From assembly GCA_027475525.1 (NCBI GenBank), contig JAMWFC010000122.1, positions 682,001 to 746,000 of the forward strand: DNA of 64,000 nt, written 5' to 3'. Made by a program: the position numbers and the translations under genes. The notes below the pieces were generated by a model. The model was not told where the DNA came from and ran no database searches. It was given only the letters and a program-made list of their open reading frames with translations. Numbering within the stretch: the stretch's first letter is position 1; each line of letters starts with the position of its first letter. Below, piece by piece: positions 46,109-56,791 of the stretch. This DNA is from Macrolepiota albuminosa. Taxonomy: Eukaryota > Basidiomycota > Agaricomycetes > Agaricales > Agaricaceae.

Positions 46109-46274
46109 TATGTCCTTGATATTTGCTCTCTTTTGGCTATCTTTACTGGCTATTACTACTGGCTATTACTACCATGTCCTTGATATTTGCTCCCTTTCAG
46201 CTATCTTTACCGGCTATTACTACCATGTCCTCAATATTTGCTCCTTTTCGGCTATCTCTACTGGCTATTATGTT
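46109..46274. repeat. 51 bp minisatellite, three units
   Basis: Units start at 46109, 46173 and 46224. The second is 51 bp and the first has an extra 13 bases from an inner repeat of GGCTATTACTACT. Each unit reads TGTCC-TTGATATTTGCTC and then a CTATCT-containing half. Confidence 0.8.
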
Positions 46275-46746
46275 CATTCTCATGTTGAAAAATCATTGCG
46301 TTTTCTTTATATATAGTTTTCTTGTGTTGAGTGCATTGTTGTGTGTTTATTTCACCAAGTCGAGGAATTATAATTGCTCATATATACAGATATGTTTTTT
46401 TATTTTTATTTGTTTGTTTTGCTATTCTTTATTTTGTTTTATTTTAGTTTGTTTTCTGTTTATATGTTTTTTATTATATATGTAATTTGTTATGTTTTCT
46501 ATCGGATATATGAATGTTTCATTATTTCTTTGCTCTGGCAGTTGTTTACATCGTTGATAGATGAATTGTTCTATTACAATAACATAATTTACCTAGGCTA
46601 GATAGGTAGCTATTGACTTGTCAGCAGAAATGAAACATTATTGAACTAATGAGCTGGTGAACACCAAAAGTTAGGAAGTATGAAAGTGAATAAATATGTA
46701 TAAGTTGGGGTCACGTTAAAAGAAAATAGAAATAAATCTCTGGCTG

Positions 46747-46860
46747 CTGTTTATGTAAGCTAATATTATGTAAGTTGCTGCTTTGTAAGCTGTTGCTCCA
46801 ACTGTGGTTTATGTAAGCCATTGCTCCAGCTGCGGGTTATGTAAGCCCTTGCAGTTATTT
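46747..46860. repeat. 28 bp minisatellite, array 1
   Basis: About four degenerate units built on TTTATGTAAGC followed by a TTGCTCCAGCTG-like half. The same unit forms the larger array at 51984-52215. Confidence 0.75.
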
Positions 46861-47568
46861 GTTTGTGGTGATATTACAGAGTTGCAGGCAAATATGGTTT
46901 ATTTGGTAATATGATGATGCAGTAATACTATAAAAGCGACTAAAACAAGAAAGATTGGTGGACGAGGAAGAAACAAAATACAGGTCCAGTAAACTCATTA
47001 GGGAAGGAAGCAGGACGACAATATAGTCAGATCTGAGCAAATGTCTGTAAATTGTAGTCAAAACTATATGCAATTGGCAAAGATCAACGAGGCCGTTATT
47101 GATAATGTGGCAAAGCAAATGTGGTTGAGTGTTGTGGTCACAATTAAAGGCTTTTTGATTGATATAATGATTAGTTGCCATTGTCCAATGTGTTTATGTC
47201 CATTTTGTTCTGGCCCTTGTCTGAAATGTTTCTCAGCTTTCTCTTCAGTTTGTTCTTGGTTCTTTCATTGGATACTATATTCTGTAGAGTGTTTATCAGT
47301 GTGTTTACTGTGTTGCTTTGTTGCTCACTTTTATGAAGCTAGACCGGTGCTTGATAAAAGTCATGGATCTCAATACGAGAAGCATTTTGAGTTTCCCATC
47401 TACCAGGTTAACAACCTGGAACAATAGCTGGACAGAAACGAGGTCTCCTACTCAGAATCTTTCTGGCTTGTAATGTTTGTATCTTAAGCTTCCTTCAGTT
47501 TTGTTTGTTGCTCTATTGTATTGTACTTACATTGTCCTGTTCCCTTCATTTACCTTCATCTTCAAAAA

Positions 47569-48760
47569 TTAGACCATATTGTCTTCAGTAATCATGAACC
47601 CTTTCTGCGTTATTTTCTCTGTGAGGTTGTATGGGTCCAGTTCCCTGTCCATGAGAATGTGTTGTTTGTTCTTCTCCACATTGCATGTCAGTGTAAATAT
47701 CCTGTTCGCAATGTCTAGTGATCTTTCTTGCTGTCTGGAGAACGTGCTGTACCAGCATTTGAGTCAGCCTTCTGAGAACTCAAGTTCAAAGTACTTGATA
47801 ATCTCCGTTGCTCCTATCATTGCATTGTCAAAATGTTTTGTTCCTAGGCCATCCAGCTTCACGTATTGCTTCATGTATTTCAGTTGTCTGAAATTGCTGC
47901 TTTATGTGATTAGACTCTGTTATATTGAATCTCATTGAACGCACCTTATGCGCGTTTCTTTTTTTAGTGGCAGGAGATCCTTTTCGCTGATGGCTCTGTA
48001 TACCATGAAAACTAACTCCTTGTCTGATATATTGCTGTCTTTGTAGACGTACACTAGTCACCATGAGTGAGGCTTATTTACTTCTTTTGTCTGAATGGCT
48101 TCTGCCCATCTTAGTTCCTGTTGTGTCTTGTATGTTGATAGTCTGACATACGATGTGCAATTTGGTTACTTACATGTGCGATGCTGGTCAACATAACATT
48201 GTTTTCTTCTTCTCCTTTGCGTATGGCTTTCTCAATTGCAGTTTTTTGGTTGCATAATGAGTCTACTGATGTTGAGATGTCTGTAAATGTTGCTTACTTG
48301 CTGACTCTGTGTTGTAATCTGCTCCTAAGGTCATTTTTGTTATGATATATCAGCTGTGGCTCTGTCAGCATAATTTGCCTGTCGGACAGTGGCTAGACGT
48401 ATATTATATTGCTGTGTCTTGATATCCTTCTAGTCTGTTATACTATCTGTATTCTTTATAATATCAGAAAGTGATCAGTGAGTGCCTCAACTGTTTTCCT
48501 GTGTATGATGTGATGTATCTTGGTTTACCTGTCCCATACCCAACTCGTTTCCTTCCTATTGGCTTTGTCTTTTTTGGTATATGCACTTTGATTGTTTGGT
48601 ACCTTATCTCCTGTGCCTGTTGTTTTGATGCTTCCCATAGTCTGTTGCCAGTGGTACATTAATTTCTGGCTTTGTTTTTGGCTTTGTTTTATCATCCTCA
48701 ACTGTTCAGGAACAGACCTTGTGATGTTCCTCTATCTCTCTTTCTTTGTCCTCTCATTGG
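47569..48760 (-). pseudogene. Degenerate multi-exon gene, function unknown
   Basis: Coding-like segments appear on the minus strand in varying frames, separated by possible short GT...AG introns or by damage. A basic start MRGQRKRDRG lies near 48,760. VEDDKTKPKTKPEINVPLATDYGK and SAYTKKDKANRKETSWVW fragments follow, then VDSLCNQKTAIEKAIRKGEEENN (helical), then ELRWAEAIQTKEVNKPHSW and KELVFMVYRAISEKDLLPLKK, and a last part with RQQERSLDIANRIF and ILMDRELDPYNLTEKIT that ends at 47569. In-frame stops occur within some segments. I do not recognise it. It is divergent from the gene at 49080. Confidence 0.3.
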
Positions 48761-49079
48761 CAAATCTCTAGTATGTTGCCCTTCTGAGGTTATGGCTATT
48801 AAGGTACCATATTATGAGTTGTGGATCTGTGATGCTTGTATTCTATTTAAAAGGTCCCGCTGCGCCTTCTGTGAATCTTGTCTTATTGAATTTTTCATCC
48901 TACTTAATTTTATTTTGTTTGAAGAAAGGGATACACCATTATTTATATTATACTGTCTTTCTCTTTTTGATGCGACATGCAGCTTGCTGCTCTATATAAG
49001 TGTTCTTGTCCACTGTCCTTGATAATCTCCTCTCTGTCTCCTCTTTTTCTCTGTGTGTTTTGTGTCACCATATAAACCC

Positions 49080-51601
49080 ATGCCCCCTTGCAAGATAAAG
49101 TCTGAAGAGAATAAGGCTCAGACACTTGTTGACCAACTCAAGACCATGTGTGTTTTATATTGGTGTCTTTGATTTTTTTTTTTTTAAAGAAAAAAACTTG
49201 TTATCCTTGGTGCAGGAGTGCAGATAGGTTGCAAGTGTGTGTACAGCTCTTTCAGTTCCGGTCGGTCTTGCTAATTTGCTTGTTGTAGCATATTCGATAG
49301 TGTTTCTGCAGTGACAGCTTCTGGATCTGAAACAGGCAAACCGTCTGCTGGGTGAGTACTCTTTTTGTGTTGTAATCTGTAGTACTAATGTTCTTTAGGT
49401 CTATTAACAGTAGGTCGCCGTCTAAGCAAAAGGTTTCTGCCTCACATGACAGGTTCGTGTGTTACTTGTTATTTGACTATCATTTTACTTAATGTCTTGG
49501 TGTCAGTTCTGTTAGTGTTTCTGCCATGCCATTGTCCAAGAAAAAGAGGGCTGTGTCTATTCCATCCGTTGATACACCTGTCATGTTTATATCTCCATTT
49601 TTCTTGTTACTTTGCTTGACTGCTGCTATGTAGCCGGGCTATGGCTGAATTGACTGCTGAAGATGCAACCTTGTTAAGTGGTTGTACTGTGTATGTGATT
49701 TCTGATTTGTTCATGTTCTTGCACAGTTTGCCTTATGTTTTGCGCTTTCAAGGCACTCCCATACCATGACAGAAAAGGCTTTGTTTGCAAGCCAGTCAAG
49801 CCCTAAAAGGTTGCATGCCAGAGCTGCAGCCAAGGCCGCTAGTCCAAATTTGAATAACAGATTTGCATCAAAAAAACTTGTTGAATTGTCTGACAATGAT
49901 GATGATGACTTGCCTGTTGTATTAGTGTGGATTGTTTCTTCTGTTACTTGCTTGTGCTCATTTTGTTTTTTTGCTTTGAGATAGGATTGCTAAGCAGCCC
50001 ATACCTAGGCCACTTGTTAAGAAGCCTCTTGTTGTGGTGGTGGGCAATGATAATGTCAACAATTGGGATGTTGCAGACGATAATAGTAACATGCTATCCG
50101 ACTTTATTGTCAATGATGGTTCTGCTCCTGATTATAGATTGTTGGAAGATGGCAAGTCTCCCATGCCTCCCATCCTTGTCTCGTCTGCTTTGGCTGCTCT
50201 GCTTTCAATTGTCTGCTCAGATGCTGTTGAACTGTATGTTTTCTTTTCTTTTATTTTATTTTTTTCCTTTATCTCTGTACCTCATTTGTTGATGTCTTGC
50301 TGCAGCATTGATCCTTGTCTCAATCCTGCAGAAGAGCTTGCAGTGGATGCGGTCATGCAGCCTTCTATTCAAGAAAAGTTTATAGTGTTGACTTATCAAG
50401 GACTGCTGTTCCTTAAGTGCAGATCGATGTCTACTATTTTGCTTGCATTTATTCAACTTATCGTCAGGAAACAACTCATAATCCAGCCTTTTGGATATGA
50501 CAAAATGAACAGTGATGGTAAAATCTATTATGCACACATTGGTGTTGTTGCTGAGCATATGAATAAAGACAATTGGACATGCATTTTACTTCTTGTTTTG
50601 TATTTTTTTCTGTTCTTATGTATAACTTTTTTAATAGTTCGTTGTCATCTTCTCTTTTATTCAATTGTCATGCCTTCTACATTAACTTGGCCAGGGCTGA
50701 CCCTGCCAAACTAACCGCCCCACAGCAGCAATTGGCTCTTTGGGATTTGACAGGTCCCTTCTGTGTCTGTATTACCTCTGGAGTGGTAACTGCCTCACAT
50801 TTATTTGACAGGTCTGTTCTTGTTGGGAGTCTGTCTGACAAGTATGGTTAGCATCATATCAAGATTGTTGAATTCCATCAGGAGTCTCTTCACCAGTTTG
50901 CTGTTTTGGGTTGTATTTGTAACCTCCCAGACGGTGTTCGAGGTACTCTTTCTGGTAATGGTGTGGCATTTGTTACTTGAGGTGAGGGTAAAACTCCTAC
51001 ATACAATGTTGGTGAGCCGTGTTTTGTTGTTTTTTGGTTCTGCATTTCATGTGACTTCAGACAGTGGGTATGCAACTCTCAAGTCCAAGAGGCCCTCTGG
51101 TATAAAGAGTAACTCAATGTTTACCAAGATGGATGCTCCTGTATTCAAATCGGCTGGGGTTGCTAATCTGTATAAGCTGGTCGTTGAGTTTGATCAAAAA
51201 GGTTCTTGTTATGCTCATTTTCAGATGGTGTTCTAACATTTTCTCAGTACCTGTATATGATGGCAGAGTAGAAACCGGTCAACCGTTCCATTTTATGCCC
51301 AGTGACTTTGATTCTCTTCCTTCTTGGCATCTATATAAAAACAACAATGTTGAGGTTCTGGAAAGTTCTGTCATCAGTGTTGGTTTTAGTGCCAACTGGT
51401 ATGAGTCCAGTAGTCACAAGTACGTTGGTGTTCATTGTGTTTGAATATGTTCTCACATTTTTCAGGTATCTTACTTTGAACTTGCTGTTTGTCATTGTGT
51501 TGCATGACTCTACTTATGTGATGCGTCTTGTTGAACCTGCTCCTGTGGTGGACCATGCCAGTGCCACTAAAGGGAAGGCCAAATCTAAGGGGTGTAAGTA
51601 G
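49080..51601 (+). CDS. Intron-rich hypothetical gene
   Basis: A start MPPCKIKSEENKAQTLVD at 49080 is followed by many short coding segments separated by likely GT...AG introns of 35-75 nt. Clear examples are introns ending before 49,508, 49,634 and 49,728. Products include GSETGKPSAG, a Ser/Lys-rich part (MPLSKKKRAVSIPSVD), LHARAAAKAASPNLNNRFASKKLVELSDNDDDD, PLVVVVGNDNVNN, PAEELAVDAVMQPSIQEKF, ADPAKLTAPQQQLALWDLTG, PVYDGRVETGQPFHF and a last exon ending at 51601 in a Lys-rich tail. PVYD-type C-termini recur in agaricomycete hypothetical proteins near transposons (from memory). At least one exon junction (near 49,984) does not keep phase, so it may be damaged. Function unknown. Confidence 0.45.
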
Positions 51602-51983
51602 TTCCTGCTTTCACCGCTTCTTTATCCTTGTTGGTTGATTATGCCCAAAAAAAAAAAAAAAATGGCATTCAGCAACCTTTTGCATGGGAGGCACAGTGCA
51701 GACAGGCGTATTGTGATCTCAGTTGTGACCTTAGCTATCTAGCCATCGGACGTTTACTTGTTACTTTTAGCAGTTGTTTTTGTATTGCATTGTTTTGATA
51801 GTCTCGATATAGACTTTTTGTTGAGCCATTGTCTGTTTGACCATTTGTTTACTGAGTGAATTTTCTTTTCTTCAGCAAATCTATGTATAAATGGTTTGTT
51901 AACCTACTGGATTTAATTGTACTTCCAACATGCTTTGAATCTTTCGTCACATTACCTTCGGTGGTATTTACTGTGTTAATGCT

Positions 51984-52215
51984 TGTTTATATAAGCTGTC
52001 ACTCCCACAATTGTTTATGTAAGCTGTTGCTCCAGCAATTGTTTATGTAAGCTGTCTTTCTAGCAGTGGTTTATGAGCTGTCGCTCTAGCAGTAGATTAT
52101 GTAAGCTGTCACTCTAGTGATGGGTTATGTAAGCTATTGCTCCAGCGATAGTTTATATAAGCTGCTACTCTGGACATAATTTATATAAGCTATTGCTTCG
52201 TTGATGGTTTCAAGC
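51984..52215. repeat. 28 bp minisatellite, array 2
   Basis: About eight tandem units of 28 bp, consensus TTGTTTATGTAAGCTGTTGC followed by TCCAGCAA, with scattered changes; one unit is shorter. The unit is the same as in the array at 46747-46860. Confidence 0.85.
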
Positions 52216-53049
52216 TATGATATAATGTTATATCAGGTGACCATAGTAATGGTTGCTTTGTATGTAACCTGTTTTGTACTTGTGCATTGATTTCAACAAT
52301 GAGATTGTCTATGTATGCTGCCTGGCTATCAGTTCATATATTGCTCGTTGTTTTAAAATATGCATTTTTCACAAAATATGCACATATCTAATTTGATGCA
52401 ACATCTCTCATGTACGGTTGACAGGGGGGCCTACAGTAATTCAACATATACGCTCTCAATACCTATGTGTTCTGTCAAACGCTGAGCAATGCTCAATTCG
52501 TGATACTGAATGATGCTATCATACCTATACAGAATAGCATACTACCATATGGATTGATACAAGCACAAATCAGTGCACATATTTCCTTGCAATTCGAGAC
52601 TCTATGGGCAACAGGACACACACACATTGGATATTTTTCTTTTTTAGGGTCAACATACCTAATCAATGCTATGTTTTTTATCAGTTCTATATGCTCTGGT
52701 TATATTATTGTAGAGTTGCAACTGTTCTGGCGACGTTCAAACGATGCAGGATAACGTGACTTTTTGTGATGTGATCCCTCATGTCCTGTAACGGCTTTCT
52801 AGCGTGCCTGCATCAATGCCATCTAGGTCCTATGTTGCGTAACTGCACAATGAGGAACAATGTATGTAATGTTCTATTTGCTATCAAAACTTTACTGTGT
52901 AGATACTGTTTGTCTGATATGTGGCCTTGTTTGGACCCATTGTTATTAGCTCAACCCTTTCTGCAGTAAAATTGTTTGTGGTACCGGGGCTTAGAATATT
53001 AAGGTATTTGCATCTATCTGCATCTAGAGCTTCTTATAGGAGTGGTTGA
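52216..53049. other. Intergenic before the Helitron
   Basis: About 830 AT-rich bases with only short frames and no recognised motif. It may contain the 5' end of the Helitron, but I could not point to its boundary. Helitrons start with TC and make no target duplication. Confidence 0.4.
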
Positions 53050-54063
53050 TTGTCTGCACGCAAGTCCCTTGGATGTCAAAGGTCGCTTTGTAAACCTAAA
53101 CATGTCCTCAGACAACCTATAGGTGGTGGTAAAACCTATGTGTGCTCCTTTGCACAAGTAGATATGTACATCAACGTGAGTCAGAGCAAACACAACCCGC
53201 AACACATATTTAAATTCATCAATCATGCAGATGATGTAGGTTTGCTGTCATACCTGATTACTGCAGAGTACGTGCATGCTAGGCTGCCTTTGTCTACCCT
53301 TTCACAACATCTCACATTGAAGCAGCTACAATCTATAGCGCATATGCATGGGATTGTGCTGCCTAAGCGTTTTAGAGTGTCACATCCAAGTGATTTATTT
53401 AATTTTCACAGTTGCTCGAAATGTGTTAGTTGGTCTACTGTATTGATGGCTAATCTCAGTTCACAAGCAAGAAACACGCTGAGACGCTCTGTAGTGCGTA
53501 ATCAAAAGCAAGAAATTGTTCTTGAGGCAGATGTCCAGGGCCTTAACAAGTCCAAATTTCCTCCTGCGGCTCTTGCATCAAACCTAACTACTCAAATCAT
53601 ACGTGACTTTTGCAACAAAACAGGTCTGGCACAATTAGAAGAAAATGGTTGCACTGTTTGTGGTTTGCTGCACCCAATCAAAGATATGCATACTCTAAAA
53701 AGTATGAAAGGGTTTCTCGGTGTGTTATCCACCAAAGGAGTTACCAGGGTGGAGAGGCGTTTAGGAACGGAATCTGTGAGAGAGATAAGAGGCCCAGTGT
53801 TGGATCATAGATGCAATTCTGTCTGTTCAGAGTGCAGAATCCCATTGTTGAAGGGCAAAGTTCCTAAGTATGCACTTGCAAACAGTTTTTGGATTAGTGC
53901 AGTTCCAGTTGTTTTATCCCATTTAAATTGGGTTGAACAGCTCCTTGTTGCCAAAGTACGCAGGTCTCTCTGTTTCACACACATGTTGTCCTCAGGTCTC
54001 AGTAAAATGAACACACATTTGAATTTCCCGTTGAAAAGGTTTACCATGTACTGCCTCCTCTGA
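53050..54063 (+). pseudogene. Helitron Rep, N-terminal Cys-rich region
   Basis: 337 codons, including a run (LPLSTLSQHLTLKQLQSIA) and a CSKC knuckle typical of agaricomycete Helitron starts, then a CTVCG ... CSECRIPLLKGKVPKYALANSFW block close to the family consensus for the Cys-rich domain before Rep, and HLNWVEQLLVAKVRRSLC. A one-base shift near 54,020 sends the frame to a stop at 54061; the true continuation (VYHVLPPLRADMDNVLAILF) is in another frame. Confidence 0.82.
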
Positions 54064-54972
54064 GGGCTGACATGGATAATGTTTTAGCTATTCTATTTAC
54101 AGGGCCTTGTCAGCCTACTGGAGAAGATCTCAAATGATTGCCTTTGCTTGTCTGCCAAAACACTGTGAAGCAGGCATTGGAATGGCTCAAACTTATTCAC
54201 TCTGCTTATATGGACATTGAAATATACAATAGCAATCTTGATGACTATTCAGAAGATACACTACCTGTAAAGATCTTTTACAAAGAGTCTCTGGAGAAAA
54301 ACAGAACAGTCAACCCTGCTATTTACAAAGTTGATAGAGACAATGGGATATCAGCCAGTGATTGTCCTTTTGTCATGCATAGACTGACCGGGTAAGAGCC
54401 TATCAGCAAAAACCAAAGATGAGCTTGAAGATATTGCTTTGAAGCACTGGCACTCCAATGGCAAAGCACTGCTAGTTGGATATTCATCCCATCTGGTTAA
54501 TTGGATGAAGGACACAACTATTTATCCTCAAATGTTTTCCTGGTTGTTTTCATATGGCTTTGGGGGTCCAGGCTGTGTTAAAGGCTGTATCTCTATTAAG
54601 GTTCACAAAGGCAATCTGCTCATGTATTATGATAAGCGGTTCTAGAGAGATACTGGCTTTCTCTTTGTGGCATTCAGTCATGAGCAGATTAGAGCCACAA
54701 CTACAGAGGAGTTTCTGGCGATTGAAAGAAACGACTTTGCTTATATTGCTAAATGCATAGCAAGTCTCAACGTGGAATTACTCAGAAGTATGGCTGATTG
54801 TATGGCCAAAGGCGAGATCACCAAGTCCATGAACCAGGAGGAACAGAAATGTTTCAAAGTTATTGAAGATGTTGATGCTGTGTCAGGCTGGATCAACAGG
54901 TCTCCAATAACAAAAAAGCATATGAGGAACGAGATATGGTCATTAGTAATTGACAAAGGTGCACCTTCTTGA
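54064..54972 (+). pseudogene. Helitron-like middle region, four broken frames
   Basis: Segments LFTGPCQPTGEDL (about 54,105), NTVKQALEWLKLIHSAYMD (54138-54395), ALLVGYSSHLVNWMKD plus YPQMFSWLFSYGFGG (54439-54645) and FLFVAFSHEQIRATTTEEF to NEIWSLVIDKGAPS (54658-54972) follow the order of the Helitron_like_N domain. Stops at about 54,136 (looks like CGA to TGA), 54,643 and 54,970 (looks like TGG to TGA), and frameshifts near 54,390, break it. Confidence 0.82.
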
Positions 54973-54981
54973 TTTATAACA

Positions 54982-56504
54982 TTGTTGTCTGTGGATATCA
55001 GACACCCTATATGTCTGTACTATGCCGGTGATAATATAAAGTTTGAACCTGATGTATTATTACCTTCTAACACTGCATATCGACTTATTGCATGTAATCC
55101 TGTTGCAGGGGCCAGATTCTTTCATTTTATGGTGTCTGCTTTCATAAAGCATGTATTGGGTGTTGATACTGAATACAAAGGCTTGTACAGCCACATGTCT
55201 GCATACTACGGGACAGTCAAGCAGCAAGGTAGACTTACTTTGCATCTGCATATGCTTCTTTGGCTTCATGGAAGTCTATCACCTGAGGAAGCTTGTCGGA
55301 AAATCATAGACCCCTCATCTGATTTTCAGAGGGCCCTAGTGGAATATCTGAAATCTGCCGTCACTAGCAACTTCCTTACAGGGACGATGGACAAAGTAAT
55401 AAATAATATTGAAAAATTCAAGAAGATGCCAGAATATATTGACCCCACACGGATGATGCCCCAGCCCCCTCCTCCCGATCATTTGTGTCAGAGTAAACAA
55501 GAAACTTCAATTAACAAACTCTCAGTACCAACAGCCTGTGATGCTTCTATGGACAATATACCCAATGCTGGTCAATCTGACCCTCAGGCACCGTCCCTGG
55601 AGTGTGTCAGATGCAAAGATACGTCTAATTGGTGGACTCAATTCCGTAACACTGTAGATGACATTGTATTTAGGTCAAATGTGCATACCTGCTATACATA
55701 CTATAAGAAGAACAGAAGTAAAAAATTAGGCAAAGAGAATAAAGGGTGTCTAGATAACAAATAGGGCAGATGTAAGGCTTAGTTTCCCAAAGAACTCTTC
55801 CAACAGACTGAAGTCGACCCTCTAACAGGTGTGCTCAATATGCATAAAGTGGAACTATGGCTGAACACATTCACCACATCTTTGAGTTATTTGTTTAGAT
55901 GCAACACTGATATAACTAGTCTTTATTCAGGAACGGCGGTCAGAGGTGTCCTTTTATATGTCACTAAATATATAACTAAATCATTGCTTAAAATATACAC
56001 AGCATTTGAGGCTGTTAGCACAGTGCTCACAAAATACCAAGATATTGTCAATGGACCTCTCCCACAACAAGAAAAAGCAAGGTCTCTCATGACAAAAATG
56101 GCTAATGTAATGAGTGCAAAGTCAGAAATGAGTTCTCCAATGATATGTATGTATCTTCTTGGTAACTCTGATTATTACACTGACCATAAATTCACCAATC
56201 TTCATTGGCCCAGCTTCATCCGTGAGGTCAAATGTGCTTGGCCCAATGATCAGCTGACTGACAGTTTATACAGATCTGACAAAATAGCGATCATCAGAAA
56301 GAAAGGCCAAGTGGTGGGACTATCTCCTGTGTTTGACTACATATACTGTGGCATAGAATTGCATAATATGACATTGTACAAATGGGCTTCTAGATGCAAA
56401 CAAGTAAAATCAACTCGTAGAGGGAACAACAGTTCTAAGTCTAAATCGGCCAACACACTGACTGTCAACTTTACAAACAATCATTTCTTGTCGGACTCTC
56501 ATGC
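54982..56504 (+). pseudogene. Helitron Rep catalytic core
   Basis: 54982-55764 contains the rolling-circle two-His motif in GRLTLHLHMLLWLHG (about 55,230-55,274), and 55831 onward contains the two-tyrosine active site in YVTKYITKSL (about 55,958-55,985), both needed to nick and rejoin the Helitron strand. Two stops near 55,762-55,780 separate the parts. The frame is open up to the Gypsy-A LTR at 56505; the residues after that come from the LTR. The motifs are intact although the frame is not. Confidence 0.87.
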
Positions 56505-56680
56505 TGTAACGGAGTCATCCGTATTACCATCAGCGTCAACGACGCTATAATCAATTAGTAGAGTATTACGTAAGATAACATCTTGTTTTCACTCTAAGTA
56601 CTAGTCAATCCGATACTGCGGTCTGATTTAGCACTTGTGTGATACACACAAGATAGTTCTAACTCGTAACTCCGGTTACA
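56505..56680 (+). repeat. Gypsy-A copy 2, 5' LTR
   Basis: 176 bp, TGTAACGG...GGTTACA. It is the reverse complement of 15126-15301 with a few changes, of which the changes in GTC[A/G]TCC and TTAC[G/A]TAAG are at CpG. Confidence 0.93.
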
Positions 56681-56791
56681 TTTTTTTAAATCTTCTGCTA
56701 TCAGCTTTAGACTCTAGGCTTGTTACTGACTAGGCAACTCTCATCAAAACCTCTCGATTCTCTGTTGGCATCACGCTGAAAACGTGCTTCC

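Larger units (their letters stand above)
45748..47568. other. T-rich intergenic DNA with minisatellites
   Basis: The plus strand is T-rich (46,300-46,600 is almost only T, A and G). Open frames here translate to Phe/Leu/Ile/Tyr runs and are not credible proteins. Two small tandem arrays are listed separately. No gene is supported. Confidence 0.5.
53050..56504 (+). mobile_element. Helitron, Rep part only, decayed and interrupted
   Basis: The reading covers the N-terminal Rep half of a Helitron Rep-helicase in several frames. The helicase half would lie past the Gypsy-A insertion and so beyond the window. Neither Helitron terminus (5' TC, 3' hairpin with CTRR) is visible. Stops and frameshifts throughout show that it was dead before or after Gypsy-A arrived. 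Confidence 0.85.

Noticed and set aside
46123..46601. Hydrophobic plus-strand frames as small membrane proteins
   Set aside because: They are translations of T-rich and minisatellite DNA (Phe/Leu/Ile runs), overlap in several frames and have no homologous look.
51984..52215. CRISPR-like array
   Set aside because: Units of 28 bp are directly adjacent with no unique spacers, and the genome is eukaryotic. It is a minisatellite.
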